Positions 28,384-37,830 of a DNA stretch of 64,000 bases are shown here, piece by piece. The first letter of the stretch is position 1; each line of letters starts with the position of its first letter. The stretch lies in the NCBI GenBank assembly GCA_965203045.1, contig OZ241850.1:310001-374000 (forward strand), read 5' to 3'. The notes beneath the pieces were generated by a model. That model was given only the letters and a program-made list of their open reading frames with translations, was not told the origin of the DNA and did not search any database. Source of the stretch: G965203045 sp965203045 (lineage in GTDB: Bacteria; Pseudomonadota; Gammaproteobacteria; PS1; Pseudothioglobaceae). A program made the position numbers and the translations under genes.

Positions 28384-29252
28384 TGAGCACTGGAGGAAGA
28401 AAAATAGCAATTGGCTTAATTATAATTGCTATTTTATTGTATTTATCACTTTATATAGTGGGTGAGACTCAAATTGCTTTGAAATTTCGCTTAGGAGAGG
28501 TAGTTTCAGTTGAAAAGCAATCAGGCTTACACTTCAAAACTCCGTTTGTGAACAATATTCGCCTTTTTGACAAACGTATTCAAACATTAGATGCTCGTCC
28601 GACGAGATTTTTAACTGGTGAAAAAAAGAATGTGATCGTGGATTCTTTTGTCAAGTGGCGTATTGACAATGCCCGCCTGTTTTATACTACTATAAGAGGT
28701 GATATTGGCACTGCTAATGAACGTATATCACAAATCATCAATACTGGACTTAAAAGTGAATTTTCTAAACGTACTATTAATGAAGTTGTTGCTGGGCAAC
28801 GTGTTCAAATTACACGCAATATTACTCAACTGGCAAAAAAAAGTGTAGCAAATTTTGGTATTGAAATTGTTGATGTACGCATTAAACGCATTGACCTTGA
28901 TAAAGATGTCAGCGATTCTGTGTATAACAGGATGCGCACTGAACGTCAACGAGTAGCCAAAGATTTTCGATCTAAAGGAGCTGAACAAGCAGAAAAAATC
29001 AAGGCAACAGCTGATAAAGAGCGCACTATTATTTTAGCTGATGCTTATCGCGAGTCACAAAAAATTCGCGGTGATGGTGATGGTAAATCAGCTAAAATCT
29101 ACGCCGATGCCTTTAATCAAAACAAAGAGTTTTATCACCTATATCGTAGTTTAGAATCGTATCAAAAATCCTTTGACAATAAAAATGATATTTTAGTGTT
29201 AAACCCAAATACTGATTTTTTCCGTTATTTTAATAGCCCCCAAAATGAGTAG
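28383..29252 (+). CDS. hflC: FtsH protease modulator HflC
   Basis: Partner of HflK, 289 residues. An N-terminal membrane helix (IAIGLIIIAILLYLSLYIV) is followed by an SPFH domain with VGETQIALKFRLGEV and the family segment VDVRIKRIDLDKDVSDSVY. It overlaps hisZ by eight bases. Confidence 0.94.
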   Translation: MSTGGRKIAIGLIIIAILLYLSLYIVGETQIALKFRLGEVVSVEKQSGLHFKTPFVNNIRLFDKRIQTLDARPTRFLTGEKKNVIVDSFVKWRIDNARLFYTTIRGDIGTANERISQIINTGLKSEFSKRTINEVVAGQRVQITRNITQLAKKSVANFGIEIVDVRIKRIDLDKDVSDSVYNRMRTERQRVAKDFRSKGAEQAEKIKATADKERTIILADAYRESQKIRGDGDGKSAKIYADAFNQNKEFYHLYRSLESYQKSFDNKNDILVLNPNTDFFRYFNSPQNE

Positions 29253-30189
29253 CGCTTGGCGCTTGCCAGCTGGCATAGTAGATTTATCGCCCACACAAGC
29301 AAATAGGCTTTATCAATTATCTTATCAACTCATTAAATATTATCAAAACCACAATTATCAAATGGTGATGCCGCCAGTTGTGGAATATGATAGCAATAAT
29401 TTATACCAAAAAAATCAAGCATTTACCACACTTGATATTACTGACGGACAAGCGCTTGCTATACGTGCTGATATTACTCCACAAATAGCGCGCATTGACT
29501 ATAAATATTGTCCGCAAAATAAAAGTGGCCGTTATGCCTATATTGCCGAAGTATTAACTAAACAAGCAGATGATTTTTATGCTTCAAGAAATCCTATTCA
29601 AGCGGGAGCAGAATTATATGGTAATGCTGATTTAGACGCTGATATAGAAATAATTAAATTAATGCAAGAATCGCTAGGAATTTTAGGTTTTAGTAAAAAT
29701 ATAACCCTTAGTCTAGGACATATTGGAGTAGTGAATGCCTTAATAGAGGCGAGCGGCTTAAACGGACAAAATTTAGAACGATTAACAACCCTAATCAAAC
29801 ACCGTTCGCACAGTGATTTAGCGGAGTTTTGTAAGCATACCAAATGTGAAAATACTAAAGACTGGCTAGATTTACTGCAATTCAGTGGTGATATCGATAC
29901 TTTAGATAGGTTAGCTGACCGTTATAGAAATAACAAAACTATTATCAGCATTACCGAACAATTACAGCAATTATCTAACCAATTAGCAACCAACAAACTA
30001 AAAATTCATATTGATGCAGTTGATATTGGCGATAAGGACTATCACACCGGTTTATTATTTGCCTATTATTGCCTAAACTATTCCAAACCTCTAGCCCAAG
30101 GCGGGCGCTATGATGGCATTAAATCCAACCGTCCTGCTACTGGATTCTCGCTAGATTTAAAGTTTTTAAGTACGCAGCAAGAGAGGTAA
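29245..30189 (+). CDS. hisZ: ATP phosphoribosyltransferase regulatory subunit HisZ
   Basis: HisRS-like paralogue without a tRNA-binding domain which activates short-form HisG in histidine synthesis. 314 residues; class II synthetase-type motif 2 region (LAIRADITPQIARID) and motif 3-like ending GGRYDGI. Position between hflC and purA is the standard proteobacterial location. hisG is not in the window. Confidence 0.9.
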   Translation: MSSAWRLPAGIVDLSPTQANRLYQLSYQLIKYYQNHNYQMVMPPVVEYDSNNLYQKNQAFTTLDITDGQALAIRADITPQIARIDYKYCPQNKSGRYAYIAEVLTKQADDFYASRNPIQAGAELYGNADLDADIEIIKLMQESLGILGFSKNITLSLGHIGVVNALIEASGLNGQNLERLTTLIKHRSHSDLAEFCKHTKCENTKDWLDLLQFSGDIDTLDRLADRYRNNKTIISITEQLQQLSNQLATNKLKIHIDAVDIGDKDYHTGLLFAYYCLNYSKPLAQGGRYDGIKSNRPATGFSLDLKFLSTQQER

Positions 30190-30191
30190 TT

Positions 30192-31505
30192 TTGGCAAAA
30201 AATGTTATTATTATAGGTAGCCAATGGGGTGATGAAGGCAAAGGCAAAATAGTCGATTTAATTACTAATAAAGTAGATTGTGTAGTTAGATTTCAAGGCG
30301 GTCATAATGCTGGACATACCTTAGTGGTGAAAGGTAAAAAAACAGTATTGCATCTAATCCCATCTGGCATTTTACATCCTCAAGTTGAGTGCTTAATAGC
30401 CCACGGTGTAGTATTGTCACCTCAGGCATTATTAAAAGAAATAGGCGAGCTAGTAAGTATTGGCATTAAAGCTACTAAACGTTTAAAAATAAGCTTAGCT
30501 TGTCCACTCATATTGCCCTATCATATTGCCCTAGATAAAGCAAGAGAATTGAAACGAGCTAAATCAGCTATTGGCACCACCGGTAATGGTATTGGTCCAG
30601 CTTACGAGGATAAAGTGGCGCGGCGAGGTCTGCGGGCAGGTGATTTATTAAATGAGCAATTGTTTAGTGCTAAACTAGACGAAGTTATGGATTATCACAA
30701 TTTTATCCTCAAACACTACTATAAGCAACCTAGTTTGGATATTATCCAAGTTAGAGACGAAACGTTAGCTCAAGCAGATGCGATAAAACCCATGCTAATT
30801 GATAGTAGCGAATATTTACTAAACTTAACACAAACAGATAAAAATATTTTGTTTGAAGGCGCGCAAGGAAGCCTATTGGATATTGACCAAGGTACCTATC
30901 CATTTGTTACTTCTTCTAATACTACATCAGGTAGTGCTATTATTGGTTCTGGTATTGGTATTAATAGTATTAACTACATATTAGGTATTGTCAAAGCTTA
31001 TACTACTAGAGTTGGCGGCGGCCCTTTTCCAACCGAATTGATTTATGATTTAGCCAGCGATAGCGGTGATGCTATCGGTAAAGAGTTAGGCGAACGCGGC
31101 AAGGAATTTGGTGCAACTACTGGCAGACAACGTCGTTGTGGCTGGTTAGATTTAGTGCTACTAAAACGTTCACTAGCAATTAATGCTATTGATGGTATTT
31201 GTCTTACTAAATTAGATGTGCTGGATAATCTGGCAGAAATCAAGATTTGCATTGCTTATGAAATTGACGGCAACCGCGTGCATAAACCGCCATTTTTAGC
31301 AGAAGAATATCACAAAATTAAGCCTATTTATATCAAAATGCCAGGCTGGCAAAAGTCAACTATTGGTATTAAAAATATTACTGAGTTACCACAACCAGCT
31401 AGGAACTATATTGCCAAAATAGAACAATTAACAAAACTTAATATTGATATTTTATCCACCGGTCCTGATAGAGACCAAACCATTATTATCAATGATTTAT
31501 TTTGA
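30192..31505 (+). CDS. purA: Adenylosuccinate synthetase
   Basis: Joins IMP and aspartate using GTP on the way to AMP. 437 residues with the P-loop-like GSQWGDEGKGKIVD at the extreme N-terminus and GRQRRCGWLD downstream. The start is TTG at 30192 behind GAGAGG: no in-frame ATG precedes the conserved AKNVIIIGSQWG, and the frame opens only just upstream. It overlaps the rnr start by one base. Confidence 0.96.
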   Translation: MAKNVIIIGSQWGDEGKGKIVDLITNKVDCVVRFQGGHNAGHTLVVKGKKTVLHLIPSGILHPQVECLIAHGVVLSPQALLKEIGELVSIGIKATKRLKISLACPLILPYHIALDKARELKRAKSAIGTTGNGIGPAYEDKVARRGLRAGDLLNEQLFSAKLDEVMDYHNFILKHYYKQPSLDIIQVRDETLAQADAIKPMLIDSSEYLLNLTQTDKNILFEGAQGSLLDIDQGTYPFVTSSNTTSGSAIIGSGIGINSINYILGIVKAYTTRVGGGPFPTELIYDLASDSGDAIGKELGERGKEFGATTGRQRRCGWLDLVLLKRSLAINAIDGICLTKLDVLDNLAEIKICIAYEIDGNRVHKPPFLAEEYHKIKPIYIKMPGWQKSTIGIKNITELPQPARNYIAKIEQLTKLNIDILSTGPDRDQTIIINDLF

Positions 31506-33622
31506 TGAAAAAGGATAAATACTTAGCTAAGGAGGCGAAAAAATATCCTAACCCTATTCCAAGTCGCAACTATATTCTAAGCCTTATTAGCCGTAGAAAA
31601 ACATTAAAAAAATCCAAACTAATTGAATTGTTATCCTTAAAGCCTGAACAACATAAAATCTTGAGCTATCGCTTAAAGGCTATGTTAAGAGATAAACAAT
31701 TAAGCATAAATAGTGATGGTAGTTTTACCAAATTTAATCCACAATCAGTCTTAAAAGGCAAAATAATCGCTAACCCACGTGGCTTTGGTTTTATTGAACT
31801 TGAAAATCAACAGGCTGATTTACGTCTTAACCCTAGTCAAATGCAGCTTGTCTTTCATAATGAAGAGGTTTTGGTAAAAATGGCATTTGACAAAAAAGAA
31901 ACTCAAATTTTAACCATTACCAAACGTATTAAAATTATTATTGGTAGAGTGATTAAATCTGGCAAAGTTTATTATTTACAAGCGGATGATAAATATATTC
32001 CTCATAAAATTTTAATTGATTTTAAAGGCAAGAAACCGCCTAAATTAGACCAGATGGTGGTGGCAAAAATTACTAAATACCCCACTAAAAGCCAACTAAC
32101 CAATGTCAAAATTGATAAAGTATTGGGTAATTATTTCGATGTTGATGTAGCAACAAAATCAGCGCTACTGCGTTATAGCATTGATAAAAAATTTAAACCA
32201 ACAACTATTTCTGAGGCAGCTGCCCTACCTACCAAAGTAATAGCAGCAGAGCAAACAAGACGTAAAGACTTAACTAAATTACCATTTATTACTATTGATA
32301 GTGAAGATGCGCGCGATTTTGATGATGCTATTTATGCTCAAAAAGACGGACAAAATTACACACTTTGGGTAGCAATTGCTGATGTTTCGCACTATATTAA
32401 ACCTAATAGCGCTTTGGATAAAGAAGCAAAAAGTCGTGCAACTTCAGTTTATTTTCCTCAATTAGTAGTGCCGATGCTACCAGAAAATATATCTAATGGC
32501 TTGTGCTCTCTTAACCCCAAAGTATTACGTTTATGCCTATGTGCCCAAATACTTATTAACAATAAGGGTGAGGTAATTAACTACCAATTCTATTCGGCTA
32601 TTATAAGGTCTGTGGCAAGAATGACTTATACTAAAGTTAATCAAATTTTAGTAGATAAGGACCAAAACTCAATTAAAAAATACCAAAATATTTATCCACA
32701 TTTACTAAATTTAGAAATGGTTTATAAGTGCTTGTCCAAAGCTAAGGATTTAAGAGGAGCAATAGCGTTTAATCGACCTAGTAATCAAATTATATTTACT
32801 GGTAACGGCAAAATAAAGAAAATTGTTGCTAAATACAGCACACTAGCAGACCGTCTAGTTGAAGTATGTATGTTGCTAGCCAATGAAACTTGCGCTAAAT
32901 TTTTACACCACCATCGCCAAGCTTTTTTATATCGTGTCCACCCAGCGCCAACAGCGATTAAATTACAAAATCTAGCGCAATTTTTACACGCATTAAATAT
33001 TAATTTTCCTAAAAATAGCGCTAGTGTGGAAGATTTTGCAATACTGGCTAAAAAAACTGCTAAACGTGGTGATGTCGCTCTTATTCAAGTGATGGTGCTA
33101 CGTAGTTTACAACAAGCGGTCTATACTCATAATAATGAGGGACATTTTGGCTTAGCATTAAGTCATTACACTCATTTTACTTCACCCATTCGTCGCTATC
33201 CTGACTTACTTGTACACCGCGCTATCAAACAAGTGCTTAATAAAAAACAACCAAGCACTAAACTTAATTTAACTAAACTAGGCAAACATTGTTCAAATAA
33301 AGAAAGAAACGCCGATAAAGCAAGCGCTGATATGGAAAAATGGCTTAAATGCGAGTTTATGAACAATAATATCAACAAAATATATCAAGGAATTATCTCC
33401 AGCGTTGCTAATTTTGGTTTATTTGTTGAACTAACAAACTTGCTAATTGAAGGTTTAATACCAGTTGCAAAACTAAATGATGATTACTACATTTTTGACC
33501 CAACAACCCAATCCCTAAAAGGCCAGACTACTAATAAAATTTATTCCTTAGGTGATGCTATTACTGTTAGAGTCGCAGATGTCAGTTTACACAAACGTCA
33601 AATAGAATTATCAATAGCCTAG
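31505..33622 (+). CDS. rnr: Ribonuclease R
   Basis: 3'-5' exoribonuclease degrading structured RNA. About 705 residues: N-terminal helix-turn-helix and cold-shock-like domains, the RNB catalytic domain with DSEDARDFDDAI (metal-binding aspartates), the family segment HYTHFTSPIRRYPDLLVHRA, and a C-terminal S1 domain (GIISSVANFGLFVEL). The ATG at 31505 is preferred over the in-frame TTG one codon earlier. Its stop overlaps the convergent DUF3501 stop. Confidence 0.95.
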   Translation: MKKDKYLAKEAKKYPNPIPSRNYILSLISRRKTLKKSKLIELLSLKPEQHKILSYRLKAMLRDKQLSINSDGSFTKFNPQSVLKGKIIANPRGFGFIELENQQADLRLNPSQMQLVFHNEEVLVKMAFDKKETQILTITKRIKIIIGRVIKSGKVYYLQADDKYIPHKILIDFKGKKPPKLDQMVVAKITKYPTKSQLTNVKIDKVLGNYFDVDVATKSALLRYSIDKKFKPTTISEAAALPTKVIAAEQTRRKDLTKLPFITIDSEDARDFDDAIYAQKDGQNYTLWVAIADVSHYIKPNSALDKEAKSRATSVYFPQLVVPMLPENISNGLCSLNPKVLRLCLCAQILINNKGEVINYQFYSAIIRSVARMTYTKVNQILVDKDQNSIKKYQNIYPHLLNLEMVYKCLSKAKDLRGAIAFNRPSNQIIFTGNGKIKKIVAKYSTLADRLVEVCMLLANETCAKFLHHHRQAFLYRVHPAPTAIKLQNLAQFLHALNINFPKNSASVEDFAILAKKTAKRGDVALIQVMVLRSLQQAVYTHNNEGHFGLALSHYTHFTSPIRRYPDLLVHRAIKQVLNKKQPSTKLNLTKLGKHCSNKERNADKASADMEKWLKCEFMNNNINKIYQGIISSVANFGLFVELTNLLIEGLIPVAKLNDDYYIFDPTTQSLKGQTTNKIYSLGDAITVRVADVSLHKRQIELSIA

Positions 33623-34191
33623 ACTACAAAATCTTGCGCTAGATTTCTTTTTACTTCGCTACTTAAGACACAACTTGTTTGATAATGAGGATGATTGGTG
33701 ATAATCCTAACTTCTTGTTTAGTAAAATTTTGCCTAAGTTTAGTATCAAACTCAAAACGCATAAAATGCACAGCTGCGGTTTTCTCCTCAGTTTGTCTTA
33801 CTAAATCCTCATTACAAATAGCAAAAACCTTATTATCACTCATATCAAAATAAATACTTTGTTCAATATCAATTAAGCGCGCTAATGCCTCTTTACGTTC
33901 ATTGGGGTCACTATATTCAATCATTAATGTTGATTTTAGGTTAGTTCCACTAGGAATTAGTGGATTATAAGTGTCTAACTCGTCTTTTATCCCTTGCTGA
34001 GTAAAAATTTTTTCAATACGTAACATCTCTTGAATTTGATACTTAATAGTTTGTCTATTTTCAAACAATAAACGTATATGCTTGCCTAGAGCAACGCTTC
34101 TAATTTGACGTAAGGCTATTATTTGTTTGCGAAAAGTTGAACGCCTTTTTTCATAGTCTTCAAGAGATAATAAGTCATTTTTTTTAAGCAT
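33619..34191 (-). CDS. DUF3501 family protein
   Basis: 190 residues, soluble, no signal peptide. Family segments include YEKRRSTFRKQIIALRQIR at the N-terminus and the mid-region MIEYSDPNERKEALARL. Function is unknown. The gene overlaps the Fe-S heterodisulfide-reductase-like gene by one base (TAATG), and rubrerythrin is just upstream. That trio recurs in proteobacteria and suggests a role in handling peroxide or reactive sulfur. Confidence 0.8.
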   Translation of the reverse strand: MLKKNDLLSLEDYEKRRSTFRKQIIALRQIRSVALGKHIRLLFENRQTIKYQIQEMLRIEKIFTQQGIKDELDTYNPLIPSGTNLKSTLMIEYSDPNERKEALARLIDIEQSIYFDMSDNKVFAICNEDLVRQTEEKTAAVHFMRFEFDTKLRQNFTKQEVRIITNHPHYQTSCVLSSEVKRNLAQDFVV

Positions 34192-35483
34192 TATATTCCA
34201 TATTTTTTCCTAATGAGCGATATAGGATGCAGCGCTTTAACATCATTGCTATCACTAATATGGGCAAGATGATTGCCGGCAATTACACAATCACTAACAA
34301 TATAATTGGTAGTTTTGTTGATTTGCTTAGTGATTGGTTTACCAATTTTAAGCGCAAACTCATAGCTGGATTTTTTCACTCCGTAAGTACCATCATGTCC
34401 TGAACATCTACTAGCAGATTTGAGTTTAATATCTGGGATTAAATTAAGAATTTTTTGTGTTTTTGCGCCAATATTTTGCACTCTTTGATGGCAAGCAGCA
34501 TGATAAAGTACCTCAATTTGACCATTGCTAAATTCAATATTTAACTGACCATTTTTATTTAAAGAATCTAAGTACTCAAAAGGGTCGACAAATGCATTGG
34601 CAATTTTTTGTATCTCTTTGTCGTTATTAAGTAGCAGCGGTAACTCATCTTTAAACATAAACACACAAGATGGAATCGGTGCCATAAGTTTATAGCCTTG
34701 GTTAGCAGCTTCTAACAATGGCGCTTTATTTTGTTTAGCATAATTAACAACACTTTGTATATCGCCTAACTCTAATTTAGGCATACCACAACACTTAGGC
34801 GCGCTCAATAACTCCACATCTACCTTATTATGACGTAAAACCGCTATTAAATCTCCCACTATTTGTGGTTCGTTATACTCTCCATAACAGGTGGTAAAAA
34901 TAGCAACTTTATGAGGGTTTTGAGATTTTTTATCGCTAGTAAATAATTTAGATGCAGTTTTATTTTGAAAATTAAATATAAAGGCTTTTGGATGAATATT
35001 TAGTAGCTTTCTAACAAAACCGATATCATTGATTTTATTTACTAAACTTGCCAATTTTAATCTACTAACAACTTTACCTATCAATTGTGATGAGGATAAT
35101 AATTTATCGCTAATTGAGGCATTTTTTTGCTTAAATTTAACTGCCTTTGCTCTTAACATTAGTTGCGGAAAATCCACCATCCATTCGTGCGGCGGCACAT
35201 AGGGGCATTTAGTCATATAACATAAGTCGCACAAATAACATTCTGCCACAACTTTTTCATAATCATCTTTGGCAACACTATCAAGTTCCATAGTCTCTGA
35301 TTGATCGACCAAATCAAACAATGTAGGAAAAGTTTGACACAAATTCACACATCTCCTGCAAGTATGACAAATATCAAATACACGCTCCATCTCTTCTAAG
35401 AGTAGGCCTTGATTGTAAAAATCTTCATTTCGCCAAGCAATAGCATGGCGAGTTGGCGCTGCTAGACTGCCTTCTTTTTGCAT
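34191..35483 (-). CDS. (Fe-S)-binding heterodisulfide reductase / GlpC-like protein
   Basis: 430 residues. Two [4Fe-4S] ferredoxin-type motifs lie near the N-terminus (CHTCRRCVNLCQTFP and CYLCDLCYMTKCPYVPP), followed by two CCG-type domains: CYGEYNEP with PKCCGMPKLELGD, and HAACHQRV with SRCSGHDGTYG. This resembles GlpC and HdrB-type subunits that relay electrons. In the second CCG domain the CCG reads CSG, so its cluster may differ from the first. The electron donor is unknown; rubrerythrin is the likely acceptor by context. Confidence 0.82.
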   Translation of the reverse strand: MQKEGSLAAPTRHAIAWRNEDFYNQGLLLEEMERVFDICHTCRRCVNLCQTFPTLFDLVDQSETMELDSVAKDDYEKVVAECYLCDLCYMTKCPYVPPHEWMVDFPQLMLRAKAVKFKQKNASISDKLLSSSQLIGKVVSRLKLASLVNKINDIGFVRKLLNIHPKAFIFNFQNKTASKLFTSDKKSQNPHKVAIFTTCYGEYNEPQIVGDLIAVLRHNKVDVELLSAPKCCGMPKLELGDIQSVVNYAKQNKAPLLEAANQGYKLMAPIPSCVFMFKDELPLLLNNDKEIQKIANAFVDPFEYLDSLNKNGQLNIEFSNGQIEVLYHAACHQRVQNIGAKTQKILNLIPDIKLKSASRCSGHDGTYGVKKSSYEFALKIGKPITKQINKTTNYIVSDCVIAGNHLAHISDSNDVKALHPISLIRKKYGI

Positions 35484-35505
35484 AGTTATAAGCTAATAAT
35501 TAAAA

Positions 35506-35528
35506 AATGGGGTGAAAATCACCCCATT
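35506..35528 (-). terminator. Rho-independent terminator downstream of rubrerythrin
   Basis: Perfect inverted repeat AATGGGGTGA / TCACCCCATT with a three-base loop. On the minus strand it is followed by a T-rich run, four bases after the rubrerythrin stop. It would separate most rubrerythrin transcripts from the downstream Fe-S gene. Confidence 0.85.
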
Positions 35529-35532
35529 AAAT

Positions 35533-35946
35533 TTACATAGTATCTAGTGCTTTTTGAAAACGATTGGCATGCGAACGCTCCGCCTTAGCTAAAGTTTCAA
35601 ACCAGTCCGCAATCTCATCAAAACCTTCCTCTTTTGCATCTTTTGCCATTCCCGGATACATATCAGTGTATTCATGAGTTTCGCCAGCAATAGCAGCTTT
35701 TAAGTTATTACTAGTCTCGCCAATAGGTAAGCCTGTTGCTGGGTCACCTACCGCTTCTAAGTGCTCCAAATGGCCGTGAGCATGGCCGGTTTCACCTTCG
35801 GCAGTTGAACGAAAAACTGCCGCTACATCGTTATAACCTTCAATATCGGCTTTAGAAGCAAAATAAAGATAACGGCGATTAGCTTGAGATTCACCGGCAA
35901 AGGCGTCTTTTAGATTTTTTTCAGTTTTAGTGTCCTTTAATGACAT
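35533..35946 (-). CDS. Rubrerythrin-family diiron peroxidase (no rubredoxin domain)
   Basis: 137 residues forming only the ferritin-like four-helix diiron domain. Ligand motifs visible are AGESQANRRY, AEGETGHAHGHLEHLE, AGETHEYTDMY and AKAERSHANRF. The C-terminal rubredoxin domain of classical rubrerythrins is absent (the protein ends RFQKALDTM), so electrons must come from another protein. AAGGAG precedes the ATG. Confidence 0.9.
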   Translation of the reverse strand: MSLKDTKTEKNLKDAFAGESQANRRYLYFASKADIEGYNDVAAVFRSTAEGETGHAHGHLEHLEAVGDPATGLPIGETSNNLKAAIAGETHEYTDMYPGMAKDAKEEGFDEIADWFETLAKAERSHANRFQKALDTM

Positions 35947-35975
35947 TTTTATCTCCTTATTAAAAATATGAGGTC

Positions 35976-36004
35976 ATTATACAACAATCCATTATCCTAG
36001 TAAA
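35976..36004 (-). promoter_or_regulatory. Sigma70-type promoter of rubrerythrin
   Basis: On the minus strand TTTACT (-35) and a perfect TATAAT (-10) are separated by 17 bases, with about 30 bases from the -10 to the ATG. It lies in the 132 bp shared with the divergent OxyR-like gene, next to the repeats at 36011-36073. Confidence 0.6.
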
Positions 36005-36010
36005 GCGAAT

Positions 36011-36073
36011 AATATCAATTATAATAATCTAAAAAAACGATTATAATTTGTATATAAAATATCAATTATAATT
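36011..36073. promoter_or_regulatory. Candidate operator: repeated AATTATAATT elements between rubrerythrin and oxyR-like genes
   Basis: The 15-mer AATATCAATTATAAT occurs exactly at 36011-36025 and 36058-36072. A third related element in inverted sense (GATTATAATT, 36039-36048) lies between them. The core AATTATAATT is palindromic. Arrangement upstream of both divergent start codons suggests regulator binding. High A+T content weakens the inference. Confidence 0.45.
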
Positions 36074-36078
36074 CAAAA

Positions 36079-36945
36079 ATGATACTACCAAGCATTAAAA
36101 ATTTAACATATTTGCTGGCTGTTAGAGAACATCTGCATTTTGCCAAAGCGGCCGCTGCCTGTTATGTTAGCCAATCCACGCTTAGCGCCGGTATTTCCAA
36201 ATTAGAAAACGATTTAAACGTGCAATTAATAGAACGTAATAATAAGTCGGTATTATTAACAAGCACTGGTAGAAAAGTAGCTAAAGAAGCAGAGCAAGTA
36301 ATAACATTATGCTATGAATTGGTTAAAACCAGCCAAGCAAATTTTCATACCTCAGTGCTAACAATTGGTATTATTCCTACTATATCACCTTATTTATTAC
36401 CAGATTTTATCAAATTTATCCAAAGTAATTATCCACAACAAACCACCAAATTTTTAGAAGATACCAGTGCTAATTTGCTAAAACGCATTGAAAAAATGAC
36501 TATTGATTTTGCTATTTTTGCCTTCCCTTATGATTTACCAAAAAGCATAAATTATTACCCAATTGCAAAAGATAAGTTATTACTAGTCCACCACCAAGAC
36601 CTAGACCCTAACAATATAAATAACCACGAGCTATTATTGCTAGAACAAGGACATTGCTTGCGTAGCCATATTTTAGATGAACCTCAAATTACCAATATGC
36701 AAATTGCCGATATACATTGCGCAAGTATTGCCACATTAATTGCTATGTTGGATATGAAGCTAGGCGTTAGTTTTTTACCTAATATTGCCATTAAGCAAGG
36801 AATACTAAATAATTACCCAAATTTAATAATCAACAACAAGCTAAAAACAACACGCGAGATTGGTTTGTTATTCAAAAAAAACTATCCCTACAAAAAAGAA
36901 TTATTATTATTAGCCAAGCAGTTTAATACATTAATGAGTTTATAA
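36079..36945 (+). CDS. oxyR: LysR-family regulator, OxyR-like
   Basis: 288 residues: N-terminal LysR winged helix (FAKAAAACYVSQSTLSAGIS) and effector domain. The peroxide-sensing cysteine context of OxyR is conserved as EQGHCLRSHI (Cys193, equivalent to E. coli Cys199). The resolving cysteine expected nine residues later is proline here; another cysteine sits at 214. Divergent transcription from rubrerythrin supports an oxidative-stress role. Confidence 0.8.
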   Translation: MILPSIKNLTYLLAVREHLHFAKAAAACYVSQSTLSAGISKLENDLNVQLIERNNKSVLLTSTGRKVAKEAEQVITLCYELVKTSQANFHTSVLTIGIIPTISPYLLPDFIKFIQSNYPQQTTKFLEDTSANLLKRIEKMTIDFAIFAFPYDLPKSINYYPIAKDKLLLVHHQDLDPNNINNHELLLLEQGHCLRSHILDEPQITNMQIADIHCASIATLIAMLDMKLGVSFLPNIAIKQGILNNYPNLIINNKLKTTREIGLLFKKNYPYKKELLLLAKQFNTLMSL

Positions 36946-37018
36946 AATATACCTTATACATCATTCATATTTCTAAATTTATAAATTATTGCTAAGTTTT
37001 AATTTATAATGCTTGGGT

Positions 37019-37828
37019 ATGATTACTAAACAAAAAATTGCTCTAATTGGAGCGGGAAATATGGGATTGGCAATTACTAAATGTCTGCTACGTGCGGGTT
37101 GCCTAGCAGAAAATTTAACTTTGTGCGATAGTAATGCTGTCCTAGTTAAAAAACTTAAAAATGAGCTTTTAGTTAACACTAGTACTGATAATAAAGAGGT
37201 GCAGCAAGCAGATATAATTATCTTAGCGGTTAAACCGCAACAAATAGCTAAGGTTTGTCAACAATTAACTATTACCGCGCCAAGCCTTGTGGTCTCAATT
37301 GCCGCTGGGATTAGTACTGCTCAGCTAGGTGCTTATTTAGCTAATTACACTCAAATTGTGCGCTTAATGCCTAATATGGCGGTTAGTCTTGGGGTCGGCG
37401 CTGTTGGCGCTTATGCAACACTAACAATTAATCAGGCGCAAAAAGCACTAGCTGATGAGTTGATAGATGCAATGGGAGTTGGAGTGTGGGTGGATAATGA
37501 AGATAAAATCAATGTTATTACCGCCCTTTCAGGTAGCGGACCTGCTTATTTTTTCTATATGGTTGAGGCGCTTAGTAAAGGTGGGGCTAAGTTGGGATTA
37601 CCATTAGAAGACGCTTATAAACTAGCGGTGCAAACCATAAAAGGCGCCACTAGTATGCTTAGTAATACTAGCACTAATTTAGAAAACTGCCAACAATTAC
37701 GTCAACAAATAACCTCCCACGGTGGCACTACTATGGCGGCAATTGAAAAATTTAACCGCCTTGAGCTTGATAAAAAACTTATCTCTGGGGTAGAGGCTGC
37801 CTACAAAAGAGCATTAGAATTAATCTAG
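37019..37828 (+). CDS. proC: Pyrroline-5-carboxylate reductase
   Basis: Last step of proline synthesis. The ATG at 37019 gives about 269 residues; a TTG two codons upstream is less likely. NAD(P)-binding ALIGAGNMGLAI is at the N-terminus, and the C-terminal signature region LRQQITSHGGTTMAAIEKF is intact. The YgfX-like gene follows after two bases. Confidence 0.95.
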   Translation: MITKQKIALIGAGNMGLAITKCLLRAGCLAENLTLCDSNAVLVKKLKNELLVNTSTDNKEVQQADIIILAVKPQQIAKVCQQLTITAPSLVVSIAAGISTAQLGAYLANYTQIVRLMPNMAVSLGVGAVGAYATLTINQAQKALADELIDAMGVGVWVDNEDKINVITALSGSGPAYFFYMVEALSKGGAKLGLPLEDAYKLAVQTIKGATSMLSNTSTNLENCQQLRQQITSHGGTTMAAIEKFNRLELDKKLISGVEAAYKRALELI

Positions 37829-37830
37829 CT

